A stretch of 64,000 nt of DNA from Vibrio sp. UCD-FRSSP16_30. Its GTDB lineage: Bacteria; Pseudomonadota; Gammaproteobacteria; Enterobacterales; Vibrionaceae. The translations under genes were made by a program, and so were the position numbers. Positions 17,043 to 26,705 of this stretch are shown here, piece after piece. Location: NCBI RefSeq assembly GCF_001676025.1, contig NZ_LZFW01000011.1, positions 1 through 64,000 on the forward strand. Reading direction: 5' to 3'. The number at the start of each line of letters is the position of its first letter. Within the stretch, counting starts at the first letter, position 1. The notes under the pieces were generated by a model. The model made no database searches. It was not told where the DNA came from and was given only the letters and a program-made list of their open reading frames with translations.

Positions 17043-18792
17043 CCTTACAATTAAAAGTAATTTGTATCGTGGTCCCGAGATTGGGCTCACTAATAACGGT
17101 CAATTTACCATTTAGATACTGACTACGCTCATTAAGAATAGATAAACCATAATGTTCAGCTTTCTCAATACTGGTGTCAAATCCACATCCATTATCTTTG
17201 ATGGAGACAGTAATTTGATCCCCATTTTGTACACACTCTACCAGTAACAACGTAGCATTTGCGTGTTTAATCGCATTATTGGTCGCTTCGCGAATAATCT
17301 GCAATAAATGGACTTGTTGCGACGCTTGCAACTGCATAGAAGACAGTTTGTTATCGACATGAATCTCGGCACGGGTTGTTGCTTGCAGCTTTTCAATCAA
17401 TACCGTCAGTGCATCACCAAAATTAGCCTCATCAATACTAAATCTAAAGGTACTCAAGAGCTCACGCAATTGTGTATAAGCTTCTCGTAAACCATCATCA
17501 ATTTCTTGTACCGTCACCGATGATTTAGGCATCTCTTCAATTTTACCTTCAGACTTTAATGAGCGTTTAAGTAAGCTCATTTGGATCTTCAAGAAAGACA
17601 AAGACTGCGCTAGCGAGTCATGCAATTCTCGAGCAATGGCACTGCGCTCTGCATAAATTAATAGTTGTTCAAACTTTTTCTGAGCTTGATTGTAATAAAT
17701 ACCACGCGCCAATATATACGACATATTATCAACCAACTCTTCTTCGACAAACTGCTCGTTGATTTGTAGCTTATTGATTTGTATATACAAACAACCTAAT
17801 TTCACCCCATCTAAAATCAGAGGTTTTTCAAGATAAGAATCAAACGTAGCATCACCTGAAATTAACTGCGTAGCCTGCCCTGCACTATCATCGATAACCA
17901 ATTTAACTGCCTCAATATTATCGACAGTGGCAAGGTTGTTTATGATCTGCTGAAACTGCACCGATGACAGGCGTGATGCTGATAATTGTTGGGTACTTTC
18001 ATAGAGAACTCTCAAAGAACGGTTAGCATGACGCAGCTCTTCGGTCTTATTTTCCACCGTTGCTTCTAAACGTGTGTAATGATCTTTAAGGGTTTTGGTC
18101 ATGCCATTAAAAGTCGATGCCACCGCCCCTAGTTCATTATTCACTGAGTCGTTAAGTACCACATCAAAATCTTGTGACTCCACTTTACGGCTCGCTTCCA
18201 CCAGCGCTTGTAATGGAAACAACACCTTAAAGCGCAAAAACCGCATAATAACAAATGAAATCAATATGATACACGTCAGAGCAAAAGCACTAAACACCAA
18301 TAACTTTAATAATTTATGCTCAGAATTTAACTGTAATTTCAGTACAAAATCATCAATGCGTGACACAAACATTGGCAAGTATTGCTGGTACTCGGCATAT
18401 TGCTCTGTCAACAACAACTCTTTCATTACATACCAACGCTGCACAATTCCTTGATAATCATTTTGAATATCAATGGGAACCGTCCATCGAATCAAATCTT
18501 GCATCGAAGGCGAAAACAATGAAGCTTCAAACTCTTCAATATGTTGAGGCAATTCTTTGACATTTATTTGGGCATCATAAGCCAATCGATAGCTTTGCAT
18601 TCGCATAGAACCAGATACGTTTACTGCTTCCGCATCATCAAAACTAGAATAAACCGTTGCCACCGCAATCATGATGGTAAAAGCCGACAACAGCACCATT
18701 AAAGACACGGCTCCACCAATTGTGGTCGACACGGAATGCACGGTATTTTTCTTCACGTTTTTCCCTATTTTCAGTTTTGTGAACTCTGCCAC
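17023..18792 (-). CDS. narQ: Nitrate/nitrite sensor histidine kinase NarQ
   Basis: A 589-residue inner-membrane sensor. The first TM helix is at about 25-50, followed by the periplasmic P-box GSMRMQSYR (61-69) that binds nitrate. A four-helix sensor, a second TM at about 165-185, HAMP and a cysteine-poor central module come next. Then comes a HisKA_3 domain with phospho-His near 390 in ARELHDSLAQS, and an HATPase_c domain with DNGCGFD. It overlaps narP (17023-17042), so the two form one unit. The pair lies back to back with napF, whose product set reduces nitrate in the periplasm. Confidence 0.9.
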   Translation of the reverse strand: MAEFTKLKIGKNVKKNTVHSVSTTIGGAVSLMVLLSAFTIMIAVATVYSSFDDAEAVNVSGSMRMQSYRLAYDAQINVKELPQHIEEFEASLFSPSMQDLIRWTVPIDIQNDYQGIVQRWYVMKELLLTEQYAEYQQYLPMFVSRIDDFVLKLQLNSEHKLLKLLVFSAFALTCIILISFVIMRFLRFKVLFPLQALVEASRKVESQDFDVVLNDSVNNELGAVASTFNGMTKTLKDHYTRLEATVENKTEELRHANRSLRVLYESTQQLSASRLSSVQFQQIINNLATVDNIEAVKLVIDDSAGQATQLISGDATFDSYLEKPLILDGVKLGCLYIQINKLQINEQFVEEELVDNMSYILARGIYYNQAQKKFEQLLIYAERSAIARELHDSLAQSLSFLKIQMSLLKRSLKSEGKIEEMPKSSVTVQEIDDGLREAYTQLRELLSTFRFSIDEANFGDALTVLIEKLQATTRAEIHVDNKLSSMQLQASQQVHLLQIIREATNNAIKHANATLLLVECVQNGDQITVSIKDNGCGFDTSIEKAEHYGLSILNERSQYLNGKLTVISEPNLGTTIQITFNCKDESDSE

Positions 18793-18931
18793 ATTAACTA
18801 TTTGATCTAAAACAAGTTAAACATAAGTTTAACCCTTTTTAGGTATATCAGACACAATTTATTCACCTAGAATTAGTAAGTGATTAAAGATATGCGTGCG
18901 TATTCGCATGATTAACTTTTTAAGGACAACT
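18793..18931. promoter_or_regulatory. Divergent narQ/napF control region
   Basis: This 139-base AT-rich spacer must hold the promoters of narQP (leftward) and napFDABC (rightward). In relatives such regions bind FNR and NarP. I see heptamer-like pieces but no confident FNR palindrome (TTGAT-N4-ATCAA) by eye. The napF Shine-Dalgarno AAGGA is at 18922-18926. Confidence 0.4.
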
Positions 18932-19450
18932 TTGGTCGATCTATCAAAACGAAAACTATTTACTAGACGAACATCGGACTCAGCCGTTATCTACGCAACA
19001 GGGCAACGTCTTCCGTGGGCAAAAGCAGACTCTGACTTTCTCGACGGATGCACTCGCTGTGGTAAATGTATCGATGCTTGCGAAACCAATATCATCATTA
19101 ATGGTAGTGGTGGATTTCCAGCAATCAATTTTGACCATGGTGAATGTTCATTTTGTAAAAAATGTGTGTTGGCTTGTCCTGAACCTCTTTTTCATAGTAC
19201 CGATAACGTGCCTTGGAAAATAGTCGCTCAAATCAATGAATCATGCCTATCTAACAATAATGTTGAGTGTCGCACTTGTGCAGACGAATGCGAACCGGCA
19301 GCAATACAATTTACGTTTGGTATTGGGCATGTTCCAAAGCCTAAACTAGACTCTCAGTTGTGCACTGGATGTGGCGCTTGTTTAAGTGTCTGTCCAGTAA
19401 CGGCTGTTTCAATAACTGACTGCAACGAGGATCGCTATGCCAGCCAGTGA
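18932..19450 (+). CDS. napF: Ferredoxin-type protein NapF
   Basis: A 172-residue iron-sulfur protein that assists NapA maturation in the cytoplasm. It has four clustered Cys motifs: CTRCGKCIDAC, CSFCKKCVLAC, CRTCADEC and CTGCGACLSVC. I place the start at TTG 18932, because AAGGA lies six bases upstream and the product then begins MVDLSKRKLF, as I recall for NapF of V. cholerae. In-frame ATG (18908) and GTG (18896) starts have no such box. It overlaps napD by 14 bases and heads the napFDABC operon. Confidence 0.88.
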   Translation: MVDLSKRKLFTRRTSDSAVIYATGQRLPWAKADSDFLDGCTRCGKCIDACETNIIINGSGGFPAINFDHGECSFCKKCVLACPEPLFHSTDNVPWKIVAQINESCLSNNNVECRTCADECEPAAIQFTFGIGHVPKPKLDSQLCTGCGACLSVCPVTAVSITDCNEDRYASQ

Positions 19451-19766
19451 AGTTCATATTTCAAGCTTTGTTATTTACTGTAACCCAGCAGAGATGGAGC
19501 CTATCCGTAACAAAGTAAATCAATTTTCTACTACCGAAATTTATGCCGAATCCGCAGGCAAATTTGTTGTCGTTATGGAAACGGTAGACCAAGGCTATAT
19601 TACCTCGACAATCGATGAAATTAATGATTTACCCGAAGTGATCAGTACTGCTTTGGTTTATCACCAAATCGAAACTGATATAGACGCCCTTGATACAGAC
19701 ATTCATGCAACGGTTGCTACCGATGCCAGCAATAGTACACCGACCCCGCAAGAGGACTTATTATGA
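19437..19766 (+). CDS. napD: NapD, chaperone of nitrate reductase NapA
   Basis: A 109-residue cytoplasmic chaperone that binds the Tat signal peptide of NapA and holds back export until the Mo cofactor is loaded. The ferredoxin-like fold shows as [12 protein letters not shown] and the GKFVVVMET strand. The C-terminal 25 residues are an Asp/Thr/Ala-rich tail not typical of the short family core. It overlaps napF by 14 bases and napA by 4 bases (ATGA), implying coupled translation. GAGG lies upstream of its ATG inside napF. Confidence 0.9.
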   Translation: MPASEVHISSFVIYCNPAEMEPIRNKVNQFSTTEIYAESAGKFVVVMETVDQGYITSTIDEINDLPEVISTALVYHQIETDIDALDTDIHATVATDASNSTPTPQEDLL

Positions 19767-22252
19767 AAATGACACGACGCGAGTTTGTGAAAGCAAATGC
19801 TGCGGCTTCTGCTGCAGCGGTAGCCGGAATTTCACTTCCCGCTTCTGCAACCAATCTCATTGCAAGCTCAGACCAAACAAAGATTAAATGGGATAAAGCA
19901 CCCTGTCGTTTTTGTGGTACAGGCTGTTCAGTGCTGGTCGGAACGCAAGGCGGCAAAGTCGTTGCAACCCAAGGTGATCCAGAAGCGCCCGTCAACAAGG
20001 GCCTAAACTGTATCAAAGGCTACTTCCTATCTAAAATCATGTACGGTGAAGACCGATTAACTCAACCTTTGTTGAGAATGACAAATGGTAAGTACGATAA
20101 AAACGGTGAATTTGCACCTGTCTCATGGGATGTTGCTCTAGACACCATGGCCGAAAAGTGGAAAGAAGCCCTTAAAAAGAACGGCCCAACAAGCGTTGGT
20201 ATGTTCGGCTCTGGCCAGTGGACTGTCATGGAAGGTTATGCAGCCTCTAAAATGATGAAAGCCGGCCTTCGCTCAAATAACATCGACCCTAACGCACGCC
20301 ACTGTATGGCATCTGCGGTAGGTGGGTTTATGCGAGCTTTCGGTATTGATGAGCCAATGGGTTGTTATGACGATTTTGAACATGCCGATGCATTCGTGCT
20401 TTGGGGTTCAAATATGGCGGAAATGCACCCAGTATTGTGGACTCGCATTGCCGACCGCCGTCTAAGTCACCCTCACGTACAAGTTAATGTTCTGTCGACC
20501 TATTATCACCGTTCTTTTGAATTGGCAGACCATGGCTACATTTTCCACCCTCAATCAGATCTTGCGATTGCAAACTTCATTGCGAACTACATCATTCAAA
20601 ACGATAAAGTGAACCATGACTTTGTCACTAAGCACACGCATTTCAAACAAGCTGATACTGATATCGGTTATGGCCTACGTGATGACGACCCACTGCAAGA
20701 AGCAGCGGCAAATCCAAACTCAGGCAAGATGTCAGGCATCGACTTTGATGCATACGCTAAATCTGTTGCGCCTTACACTGTTGAGAAAGCCAGTGAAATC
20801 TCTGGTGTTTCACAAGAGCATTTGATCAAACTGGCCGAGCAATACGCCGATCCTAACCTTAAGATCATGTCGCTTTGGACTATGGGTGTTAACCAGCACA
20901 CTCGTGGCGTTTGGATGAACAACCTGATTTATAACCTGCATTTATTGACAGGTAAAATCTCAACTCCTGGTAACTCACCATTCTCACTAACCGGTCAACC
21001 ATCAGCTTGTGGTACTGCTCGTGAAGTCGGCACCTTCTCCCACCGTCTGCCAGCAGATATGGTGGTTGCAAATCCTAAGCACAGAAAAATTGCTGAAGGC
21101 ATTTGGAAACTACCAGAAGGCACTATCCCGCCGAAACCGGGTTACCACGCCGTTGTGCAAGATCGCATGCTGAACGATGGCAAGCTAAATGCTTACTGGG
21201 TAATGTGTAACAACAACCTGCAAGCAGGTCCAAACATTAACAAAGAACGTCTTCCTGGTTACCGTAACCCAGACAACTTCATTGTTACTTCAGACCCGTA
21301 CCCAACCGCAACAGCGCAAGCATCAGATTTGATTCTTCCAACCGCTATGTGGGTCGAAAAAGAAGGTGCGTACGGTAATGCTGAGCGACGTACTCAAGCT
21401 TGGTATCAACAAGTTGAAACTGTTGGCGAAGCGAAATCGGATCTTTGGCAAATTATGGAATTCTCCAAGCGCTTCAAAATGGAAGAAGTTTGGCCAGAAG
21501 AATTACTTGCTAAAGCGCCTGAGTATCGCGGTAAAACCATGTACGACATGTTGTTCAAAAATGGTCATATCGACAAATACCCATTAACTGAAGCGCAAGA
21601 GCTGAACGATGACGCTCAAGCACAAGGTTTCTACGTTCAAAAAGGCCTATTTGAAGAATACGCTACCTTTGGTCGTGGCCATGGGCATGACTTAGCACCG
21701 TATGATACTTACCACCAAGTTCGCGGCTTACGCTGGCCTGTTGTGGATGGCAAAGAAACATTGTGGCGCTTTAAAGAAGGCTCCGATCCTTATGCAAAAG
21801 CGGGATCAGATTGGGACTTCTACGGTAAACCAGACGGCAAAGCGTGGATTATTTCTGCGCCTTACGAAGCTCCGCCAGAAGTACCAAGTGAAGAGTTTGA
21901 TATGTGGCTATGTACTGGCCGTGTGCTAGAGCATTGGCATACCGGTACCATGACGCGCCGTGTACCAGAGCTTTACAAAGCGGTACCAGATGCAGTGTGT
22001 TACATACACCCAGCAGATGCCAAAGAGAAAAATCTTCGTCGTGGTGAAGAAGTTCTAGTGTCGAACAAACGTGGTGAGATTCGCGTTCGCGTAGAAACTC
22101 GCGGTCGTAACCGTCCACCTAGAGGCTTAGTATTTATTCCATTCTTTGATGCTCGAATTCTGATTAATAAATTGATTTTGGATGCAACTGATCCACTGTC
22201 AAAACAGACCGACTTCAAAAAATGTCCAGTTAAAATCACTAAAGTGGCCTAA
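19763..22252 (+). CDS. napA: Periplasmic nitrate reductase catalytic subunit NapA
   Basis: An 829-residue Mo-bis-MGD enzyme reducing nitrate to nitrite in the periplasm. The twin-arginine signal is [11 protein letters not shown] with an AxA-type end (SLPASA). The [4Fe-4S] ligands are C48, C51, C55 and C83 ([13 protein letters not shown]). The Mo-coordinating Cys lies near residue 183 in ARHCMASAV. The length is normal for the family. It sits in napFDABC without napG or napH, so electrons are expected to come through NapC and NapB. NapD handles its signal peptide, and MoeA/MoeB elsewhere in the window help make its cofactor. Confidence 0.96.
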   Translation: MKMTRREFVKANAAASAAAVAGISLPASATNLIASSDQTKIKWDKAPCRFCGTGCSVLVGTQGGKVVATQGDPEAPVNKGLNCIKGYFLSKIMYGEDRLTQPLLRMTNGKYDKNGEFAPVSWDVALDTMAEKWKEALKKNGPTSVGMFGSGQWTVMEGYAASKMMKAGLRSNNIDPNARHCMASAVGGFMRAFGIDEPMGCYDDFEHADAFVLWGSNMAEMHPVLWTRIADRRLSHPHVQVNVLSTYYHRSFELADHGYIFHPQSDLAIANFIANYIIQNDKVNHDFVTKHTHFKQADTDIGYGLRDDDPLQEAAANPNSGKMSGIDFDAYAKSVAPYTVEKASEISGVSQEHLIKLAEQYADPNLKIMSLWTMGVNQHTRGVWMNNLIYNLHLLTGKISTPGNSPFSLTGQPSACGTAREVGTFSHRLPADMVVANPKHRKIAEGIWKLPEGTIPPKPGYHAVVQDRMLNDGKLNAYWVMCNNNLQAGPNINKERLPGYRNPDNFIVTSDPYPTATAQASDLILPTAMWVEKEGAYGNAERRTQAWYQQVETVGEAKSDLWQIMEFSKRFKMEEVWPEELLAKAPEYRGKTMYDMLFKNGHIDKYPLTEAQELNDDAQAQGFYVQKGLFEEYATFGRGHGHDLAPYDTYHQVRGLRWPVVDGKETLWRFKEGSDPYAKAGSDWDFYGKPDGKAWIISAPYEAPPEVPSEEFDMWLCTGRVLEHWHTGTMTRRVPELYKAVPDAVCYIHPADAKEKNLRRGEEVLVSNKRGEIRVRVETRGRNRPPRGLVFIPFFDARILINKLILDATDPLSKQTDFKKCPVKITKVA

Positions 22253-22321
22253 GGCCTTTGACCATTACATGGGGCTAATTCACTAGCCCCTACTAATAAG
22301 CCAATAGGCGGAGAAATAATA

Positions 22322-22876
22322 ATGAAAAAACTATTGATTGCTCTGTTATCAATTAGTGCCATAGGCGTAGCAATTGCGCAAACGGAAGTCGAAGGTGTCA
22401 GTCATGCACCTAGTGAAACTGACGACGGCATGATGCAACAGACTGAGTTACAAAAAGCGGAAAATGCAGGCGTAGAAGAAGCAGAACTGCATAACCCTGG
22501 CGGTATCGGTGGCGTACATTCACTGCGCGGTGCCAGTGAGTTAGAAGCTACTCGCAAAGCGGACGCTTTTAAGAAATACCCTCGTGAGCAAGTATTAACT
22601 AGTGAATACGTCTATCAACCCCCTTTGATCCCTCATAACATTCGTGGATATGAAGTATCACTTAACGTTAATAAATGTCTTGCGTGTCATAGCTGGAAAA
22701 ATGCAAAAGAAATGGGAGCAACTAAGGTCAGCGTTACTCACTATGTTAATAGAGAAGACGCCGTACTTGCCGATGTATCTCCAAGACGCTATTTCTGCTT
22801 GCAATGTCATGTACCTCAAGCCAATGCGAAACCACTGGTAGAGAACAAATTCAAACCTGTTGATTCACTTCAATAA
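22322..22876 (+). CDS. napB: Periplasmic nitrate reductase diheme cytochrome NapB
   Basis: A 184-residue periplasmic cytochrome c with a signal peptide (MKKLLIALLSISAIGVAIA) and two heme-attachment motifs, CLACH and CLQCH. It passes electrons from NapC to NapA. The region after the signal peptide is Glu/Ala-rich and longer than the shortest NapB proteins. GGAG lies before the ATG at 22322. It follows napA by 69 bases and precedes napC by 32, so it is in the same operon. Confidence 0.94.
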   Translation: MKKLLIALLSISAIGVAIAQTEVEGVSHAPSETDDGMMQQTELQKAENAGVEEAELHNPGGIGGVHSLRGASELEATRKADAFKKYPREQVLTSEYVYQPPLIPHNIRGYEVSLNVNKCLACHSWKNAKEMGATKVSVTHYVNREDAVLADVSPRRYFCLQCHVPQANAKPLVENKFKPVDSLQ

Positions 22877-22908
22877 GCTTTGCTAGTTGTTAACATAAGA
22901 GGTTATTT

Positions 22909-23481
22909 ATGAAATTTTTAAAAGCGTTTTGGAAGCGGCTATCAACACCTAGTAAAGCAGCGGTCGGCATTGTTCTATTTATGGGATTTGCCGGTGGTCT
23001 ACTGTTCTGGGGCGCGTTCAATACGGGAATGCAATACACCAACTCTGAAGAGTTTTGTGCGGGTTGTCATGAGCCTATCGTTCGTGAAATCCAAGAAACA
23101 ATACACTACTCTAACCGTTCTGGTGTAAGGGCAATATGTTCCGACTGTCACGTTCCGCATCAATGGACTGATAAGATTGTTCGTAAAGTTCAAGCATCAA
23201 AAGAAGTCTTTGGACATATCATCGGTATTATCGATACTGACGAGAAATTCCAAGCACGTCGTGGCCACCTTGCTGAGCGCGAATGGTCACGTTTGAAAGC
23301 TAACGATTCTCTTGAGTGTCGCAACTGTCATGAGTTCGAATATATGGACTTCTCTGAACAGGGCGAACGCAGTGTTAAGCAGCACTCGACTGCACTCGCG
23401 TCAGGTGAAAAAACCTGCGTAGATTGTCACAAGGGTATTGCACACAAATTGCCAGACATGCATGGCGTTGAAGGCTGGTAG
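22909..23481 (+). CDS. napC: Tetraheme cytochrome NapC
   Basis: A 190-residue NapC/NirT-family quinol dehydrogenase anchored in the inner membrane by one N-terminal helix (about 17-36). Four CxxCH heme sites are seen: CAGCH, CSDCH, CRNCH and CVDCH. It oxidises menaquinol and feeds NapB/NapA. AGAGG lies upstream of its ATG. A small membrane protein follows after nine bases. Confidence 0.95.
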   Translation: MKFLKAFWKRLSTPSKAAVGIVLFMGFAGGLLFWGAFNTGMQYTNSEEFCAGCHEPIVREIQETIHYSNRSGVRAICSDCHVPHQWTDKIVRKVQASKEVFGHIIGIIDTDEKFQARRGHLAEREWSRLKANDSLECRNCHEFEYMDFSEQGERSVKQHSTALASGEKTCVDCHKGIAHKLPDMHGVEGW

Positions 23482-23490
23482 GAGAGATTT

Positions 23491-23631
23491 ATGAGTCAAT
23501 TAGAATCCATCATTTGGCACGTGTTAGGTTACAGTGCTATGCCTGTGATTATCTTAGGTGGCTTTGCTGCAGTCGCAGCAATCTGTATCTGGCTTCTTTC
23601 TATTACAGCAGATAAAGAGGGAACCAATTAA
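23491..23631 (+). CDS. 46-aa membrane protein of the TIGR02808 type, last gene of the nap operon
   Basis: The start at 23491 is preceded by GGAGAG. It begins MSQLESIIWHVLGYSAMPVI and continues as one hydrophobic helix ending in a short basic/acidic tail (LLSITADKEG). I recognise this opening as that of the short TIGR02808 family found after nap genes in Vibrionaceae and Pasteurellaceae. It is placed nine bases after napC. The role is unknown; its size and topology resemble NapE, so a small accessory subunit of the nap complex is plausible. Confidence 0.75.
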   Translation: MSQLESIIWHVLGYSAMPVIILGGFAAVAAICIWLLSITADKEGTN

Positions 23632-23905
23632 TCACCTTAGATTGATCTATAGTGCAACCTAAGGGGTTTAAATTTCCATCGTTGAATATCTGTCAGTTGT
23701 TCATTAAGAATATTGGCAGATATTCGCATTAAATGAATGAAATGTGTCTCATATGTCACGAACGACTGAAAATTTTTTAATGTGCTCGGCATCATAAAAC
23801 AAAAGCGAACAAGCAATACAGCTCAAACTTTTATGTAACCGACCTTTTTATAATCAATATTGAGAGTAAATTGAACCTATAGTCATTCACTCATGAGGTG
23901 TAAGT
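23632..23905. other. Intergenic region after the nap operon
   Basis: No gene is seen. An imperfect inverted repeat pairs GAATATCTG (23684-23692) with CAGATATTC. A weak stem made from CCTTAG and CTAAGG lies right after the operon and may help termination. The rest is AT-rich promoter-like sequence for the small gene at 23906. Confidence 0.4.
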
Positions 23906-24055
23906 ATGATCTACAGCCAACATGCAGAAGAGATCAACAAAGCGGCGACTCACAATATGTGGCGTCTCATTGGAATTATTGTTGCGGTTAAAGTCGGCTT
24001 AGTTGCCCTACCCAGCATTATTTCTTCACTACACGGTTTGGGCCATTTCTTTTAA
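23906..24055 (+). CDS. 49-aa single-pass membrane protein
   Basis: The ATG at 23906 has GAGGTGTAAGT upstream. The protein begins MIYSQHAEEINKAATHNMWR and then has one hydrophobic segment (LIGIIVAVKVGLVALPSII), ending HGLGHFF. It is followed 22 bases later by a strong terminator, which gives it the outline of an independent transcript. No family is recognised. The His-rich ends around a single helix are notable but not diagnostic. Confidence 0.6.
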   Translation: MIYSQHAEEINKAATHNMWRLIGIIVAVKVGLVALPSIISSLHGLGHFF

Positions 24056-24077
24056 TTACATTTTTACTCAAATCATC

Positions 24078-24110
24078 AAGCGGCAGACCCTTTAGGTCTG
24101 CCGCTTTTCT
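24078..24110 (+). terminator. Terminator of the 49-aa gene
   Basis: AAGCGGCAGACC and GGTCTGCCGCTT form a perfect 12-bp stem with a CTTTA loop, followed by TTCTTTTG. Confidence 0.92.
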
Positions 24111-24446
24111 TTTGTTTACTTTTATCAGATAGCTTTAAATATAGGGCGAGCGCATGAATGAACACTTATCGATCAATCATGTACATCATCTCCACAAGAC
24201 GCCGTGAAATCATCCTTGATGGCTTCATAGTGGCATCCATGCCACAAACCCATGTCACAAAGAGTTGTTCCGATAATGCACAGGATTTTGTTCAAATAAC
24301 GTTCGTGATCTCACCCTGGCTTTAAATATCCTTGTCGCAAGGCAGGACAAAGCCTCATGCAAATGTGCTTTGCTCAAAATTAGCCTATTTCACACTTTAA
24401 TTATTGATATAATCTGCCAAGTTTATTGGCGTTGTAAGGCAACCAG
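24111..24446. other. Gene-free stretch before a zinc-ribbon mini-gene
   Basis: I see no protein gene here. A TATAAT-like -10 box lies at about 24409-24414, some 35 bases before the next ATG, and an AAGG box is at 24436. The middle part has CTTGTCGCAAGGCAGGACAAAG-like short inverted pieces that could fold, without a terminator. A small RNA cannot be excluded. Confidence 0.35.
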
Positions 24447-24608
24447 ATGAGAAAGTTCTATGTTGTTGAAGGTGATACTTCATCAAGGAAAGAGAAAATA
24501 GCTTACCCTAAATTAGCCTTGTGCGATGACTGTGTTAGCGGTTATTGCGTGATTAGTGAAGGCGAACGAACGTATAAACCTTGCGCCAAATGCGGAGCTG
24601 AGAATTAA
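24447..24608 (+). CDS. 53-aa zinc-ribbon-like protein
   Basis: The start at 24447 has AAGGCAACCAG upstream and a TATAAT box further back. The protein has two CxxC pairs, LCDDC and PCAKCG, about 20 residues apart, plus a further Cys. This is the spacing of a small zinc ribbon. It begins MRKFYVVEGDTSSRKE. No family is recognised. It converges with the outer-membrane barrel gene, and a stem-loop region lies between the two stops. Confidence 0.6.
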   Translation: MRKFYVVEGDTSSRKEKIAYPKLALCDDCVSGYCVISEGERTYKPCAKCGAEN

Positions 24609-24612
24609 AAAT

Positions 24613-24683
24613 AGGTGGGTGTTGTGTCTGTATTTACGCTGATACAAAGTCCTTATAAAAAGGACTTAAACAGACACTCACCT
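24613..24683. terminator. Nested inverted repeats between convergent genes
   Basis: The inner hairpin pairs AAGTCCTT (24648-24655) with AAGGACTT (24660-24667). The outer arms pair TGTGTCTG (24623-24630) with CAGACACT (24671-24678), and AGGTG with CACCT beyond them. It lies between the stops at 24608 and 24704 and probably ends transcription from both sides, though U-tracts are poor. Confidence 0.45.
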
Positions 24684-24703
24684 TTAATAGCATATAGTCG
24701 GTG

Positions 24704-25879
24704 CTAAAAAACCTCATTCACATTGAAATAAAATAAGGTTTCGTCTTCACCAAATCCAAGATCGGCTCGCAAGTTTATGCGCCCTTTTAAGCGATAACGT
24801 AACCCTAGGCCGTAACTGGTGAGTAGATCGTCACTGAGTTGACTCATATCTTGGCCTGTAGAACCGACGCCCCCCCAGAACACACTGCCCCAGCGTCTAT
24901 AGATTGGCAGGCGATACTCAACTTGAGCCATGGCCATTTGTTCATCACGATGACGGCCTAAAATGTAGCCTCGCATGGCATACGCACCGCCTAAATCTGG
25001 CAGATGATTCCATGGCACATCACCAGAGGTAAAACTCCCCTGCCCTTGTAATGCAAGGACGCCGGGGATCGGCTGTAGATCAATAAAGTGGGCTAATTCA
25101 ATATCATAAAGACCAAAAGAGTCAGAATTTAAATTACTGTAATACGCGCCAAAGTCGGCCTGAAATAACGTACCGCTTTCGGTGTTCTCAATATAGTTAC
25201 GGCTATCATATAAAGCCGAAACCAACATACCCACAGAAGTATTTGATTCTAGATCGTTAAATAACAATGGATTACCACCACCAATAACCTCATCGCCTAC
25301 TTCAGGTTCTTTGGTATCGACATAGGTAACATTAGCGCCAATGCCAACAAACCAGTTTTCAGCCACCTGCTGATACCATTTAGGCGTTATTGTTAGGAGG
25401 GTTTCGGTATATAAGACTTTGTTATTGTCATTACTGGTGGATTCGTAACCACTGCCGTAATAGACCACAGGTTCATCATGAATCTCTGATTCTAGGACAA
25501 AGCGATTTTCGCCTGAATTGAGAAACGTCGTATTATCAAAAACCACGCCCATCGATAAGTTGGTTGAGACATAGGCATTAATAACAAACGATGACGGCTG
25601 ATTCACATCCAGTGCCGAATCTGTTTTGTATAACCCAAGCACGAGTATTCCCCCGCCAAACTCTTGTTCAGGGTTATAAAAGACCGAGGGAATATAGCTC
25701 ATATCAACCCCTTTATCGGGATCAAACTCGCCATCTGCTCCAACCAAATCAAATGCTTTATCAACAAACGTAGGCTCGGCATCAGCAGGTGTTTCAAATA
25801 AAGGTTGTACCGCCAGTAGCACAGGGCTCACTAAGGTTGTAACCGCGATTAAAGAAAAATTACGAAGGGAAATAAACAC
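24704..25879 (-). CDS. Outer-membrane beta-barrel protein, surface antigen (BamA/TamA C-terminal) type
   Basis: About 391 residues. A signal peptide (FISLRNFSLIAVTTLVSPV, then LLA) is followed by an acidic spacer and a barrel-like series of alternating strands ending in Phe (NVNEVF), as outer-membrane proteins do. The motif AMRGYILGRHRD near the C-terminus is the (R/K)GY loop of the Bac_surface_Ag barrel. No POTRA domains are present, so it is a barrel-only member, possibly linked to a lipoprotein or phospholipase-like system. I favour the GTG at 25879, which has AGGATG upstream and starts at the signal peptide. A frame from 25951 adds 24 unlikely residues. Function unknown. Confidence 0.7.
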   Translation of the reverse strand: MFISLRNFSLIAVTTLVSPVLLAVQPLFETPADAEPTFVDKAFDLVGADGEFDPDKGVDMSYIPSVFYNPEQEFGGGILVLGLYKTDSALDVNQPSSFVINAYVSTNLSMGVVFDNTTFLNSGENRFVLESEIHDEPVVYYGSGYESTSNDNNKVLYTETLLTITPKWYQQVAENWFVGIGANVTYVDTKEPEVGDEVIGGGNPLLFNDLESNTSVGMLVSALYDSRNYIENTESGTLFQADFGAYYSNLNSDSFGLYDIELAHFIDLQPIPGVLALQGQGSFTSGDVPWNHLPDLGGAYAMRGYILGRHRDEQMAMAQVEYRLPIYRRWGSVFWGGVGSTGQDMSQLSDDLLTSYGLGLRYRLKGRINLRADLGFGEDETLFYFNVNEVF

Positions 25880-26022
25880 ACAGCATCCTATTCTTGTGTA
25901 TACAGTGACATTAAGCCAAAGCTTTAACTGGACTTTCCGTTGTCCACTCATATATTCTACTTGTTGAGTATTGTTGGTAAACCGATATTCTACAACTCTT
26001 TCTTTATTATTCTGAGGTGCTC

Positions 26023-26580
26023 ATGAAGTGGCTTTTTGCTGTAGCGTTCGCTGTTGTTTTATCGGCTTGTACAACAACCCCACCACCGGCTAATAATTTT
26101 GCCATTGGTATTGTGACTAGCGGTGATTATCGATTCATTGGGCCTGGAACTAAAACCTATGCATGGCACCCAAGATCAGGGAAGGCTTATGTTGCAGAGG
26201 AGATGAATGAGGGCAATATTCGACATGTATTTAATGATGCCATCAGCCAAAGTCTTGCCGAAAAAGGCTATATAAGAGTACCACTGCAACAACAGCCTGA
26301 CTTTGTCATTGGTTATGGCGTTGCTTTAGAGTCTGCACTTAATGACGACCAGTTGTTTGACAAAATCCAGCTCTCTACCGGTATTCCAGCATCAGATTTT
26401 AATAACAGCGATGAAAAAGGCAGCATCGTTATCGCCATGTACACCTACCCATTACTTGAGCTTAAATGGCACTCTTTAGCGCAAGGTGGCGCCGATCCGA
26501 AACATGATCCTGAAAAGAATAAGCAAAAAATCAAATCCTATGTGGATTCAATGCTTAAAGATATGCCCGTTTCACCCTAG
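26023..26580 (+). CDS. DUF4136-type lipoprotein
   Basis: A 185-residue lipoprotein with signal MKWLFAVAFAVVLSAC (lipobox LSAC) and then a Thr/Pro linker. The body has YRFIGPGTKTYAWHP and the helix NIRHVFNDAISQSLAEKGY, followed by DFVIGYGV. This pattern matches the DUF4136 family of small envelope lipoproteins, of unknown role. The ATG at 26023 has GAGG five bases upstream; a GTG two codons earlier is less likely. It is divergent from the barrel protein, and a strong bidirectional terminator follows. Confidence 0.75.
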   Translation: MKWLFAVAFAVVLSACTTTPPPANNFAIGIVTSGDYRFIGPGTKTYAWHPRSGKAYVAEEMNEGNIRHVFNDAISQSLAEKGYIRVPLQQQPDFVIGYGVALESALNDDQLFDKIQLSTGIPASDFNNSDEKGSIVIAMYTYPLLELKWHSLAQGGADPKHDPEKNKQKIKSYVDSMLKDMPVSP

Positions 26581-26606
26581 CCTCTAACTCTAAACCCCAT
26601 TTACAC

Positions 26607-26656
26607 AAAAGCCGATATCAATGTAAGTCATTACATCTGATATCGGCTTTTACTTT
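26607..26656. terminator. Bidirectional terminator between the lipoprotein and the ABC exporter
   Basis: AAAAGCCGATATCA (26607-26620) pairs with TGATATCGGCTTTT (26638-26651), and a smaller ATGTAA/TTACAT pair lies within the loop. T-runs flank both sides. It is shared by the two convergent genes. Confidence 0.88.
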
Positions 26657-26705
26657 TGCTAGCATCTAGACAGGGATTGTGTAAATTCTAATCAAATAAT
26701 GCCAA

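Noticed and set aside
24111..24446. Small minus-strand frame of 24 codons around 24190-24260
   Set aside because: No ribosome-binding site and no recognisable pattern.
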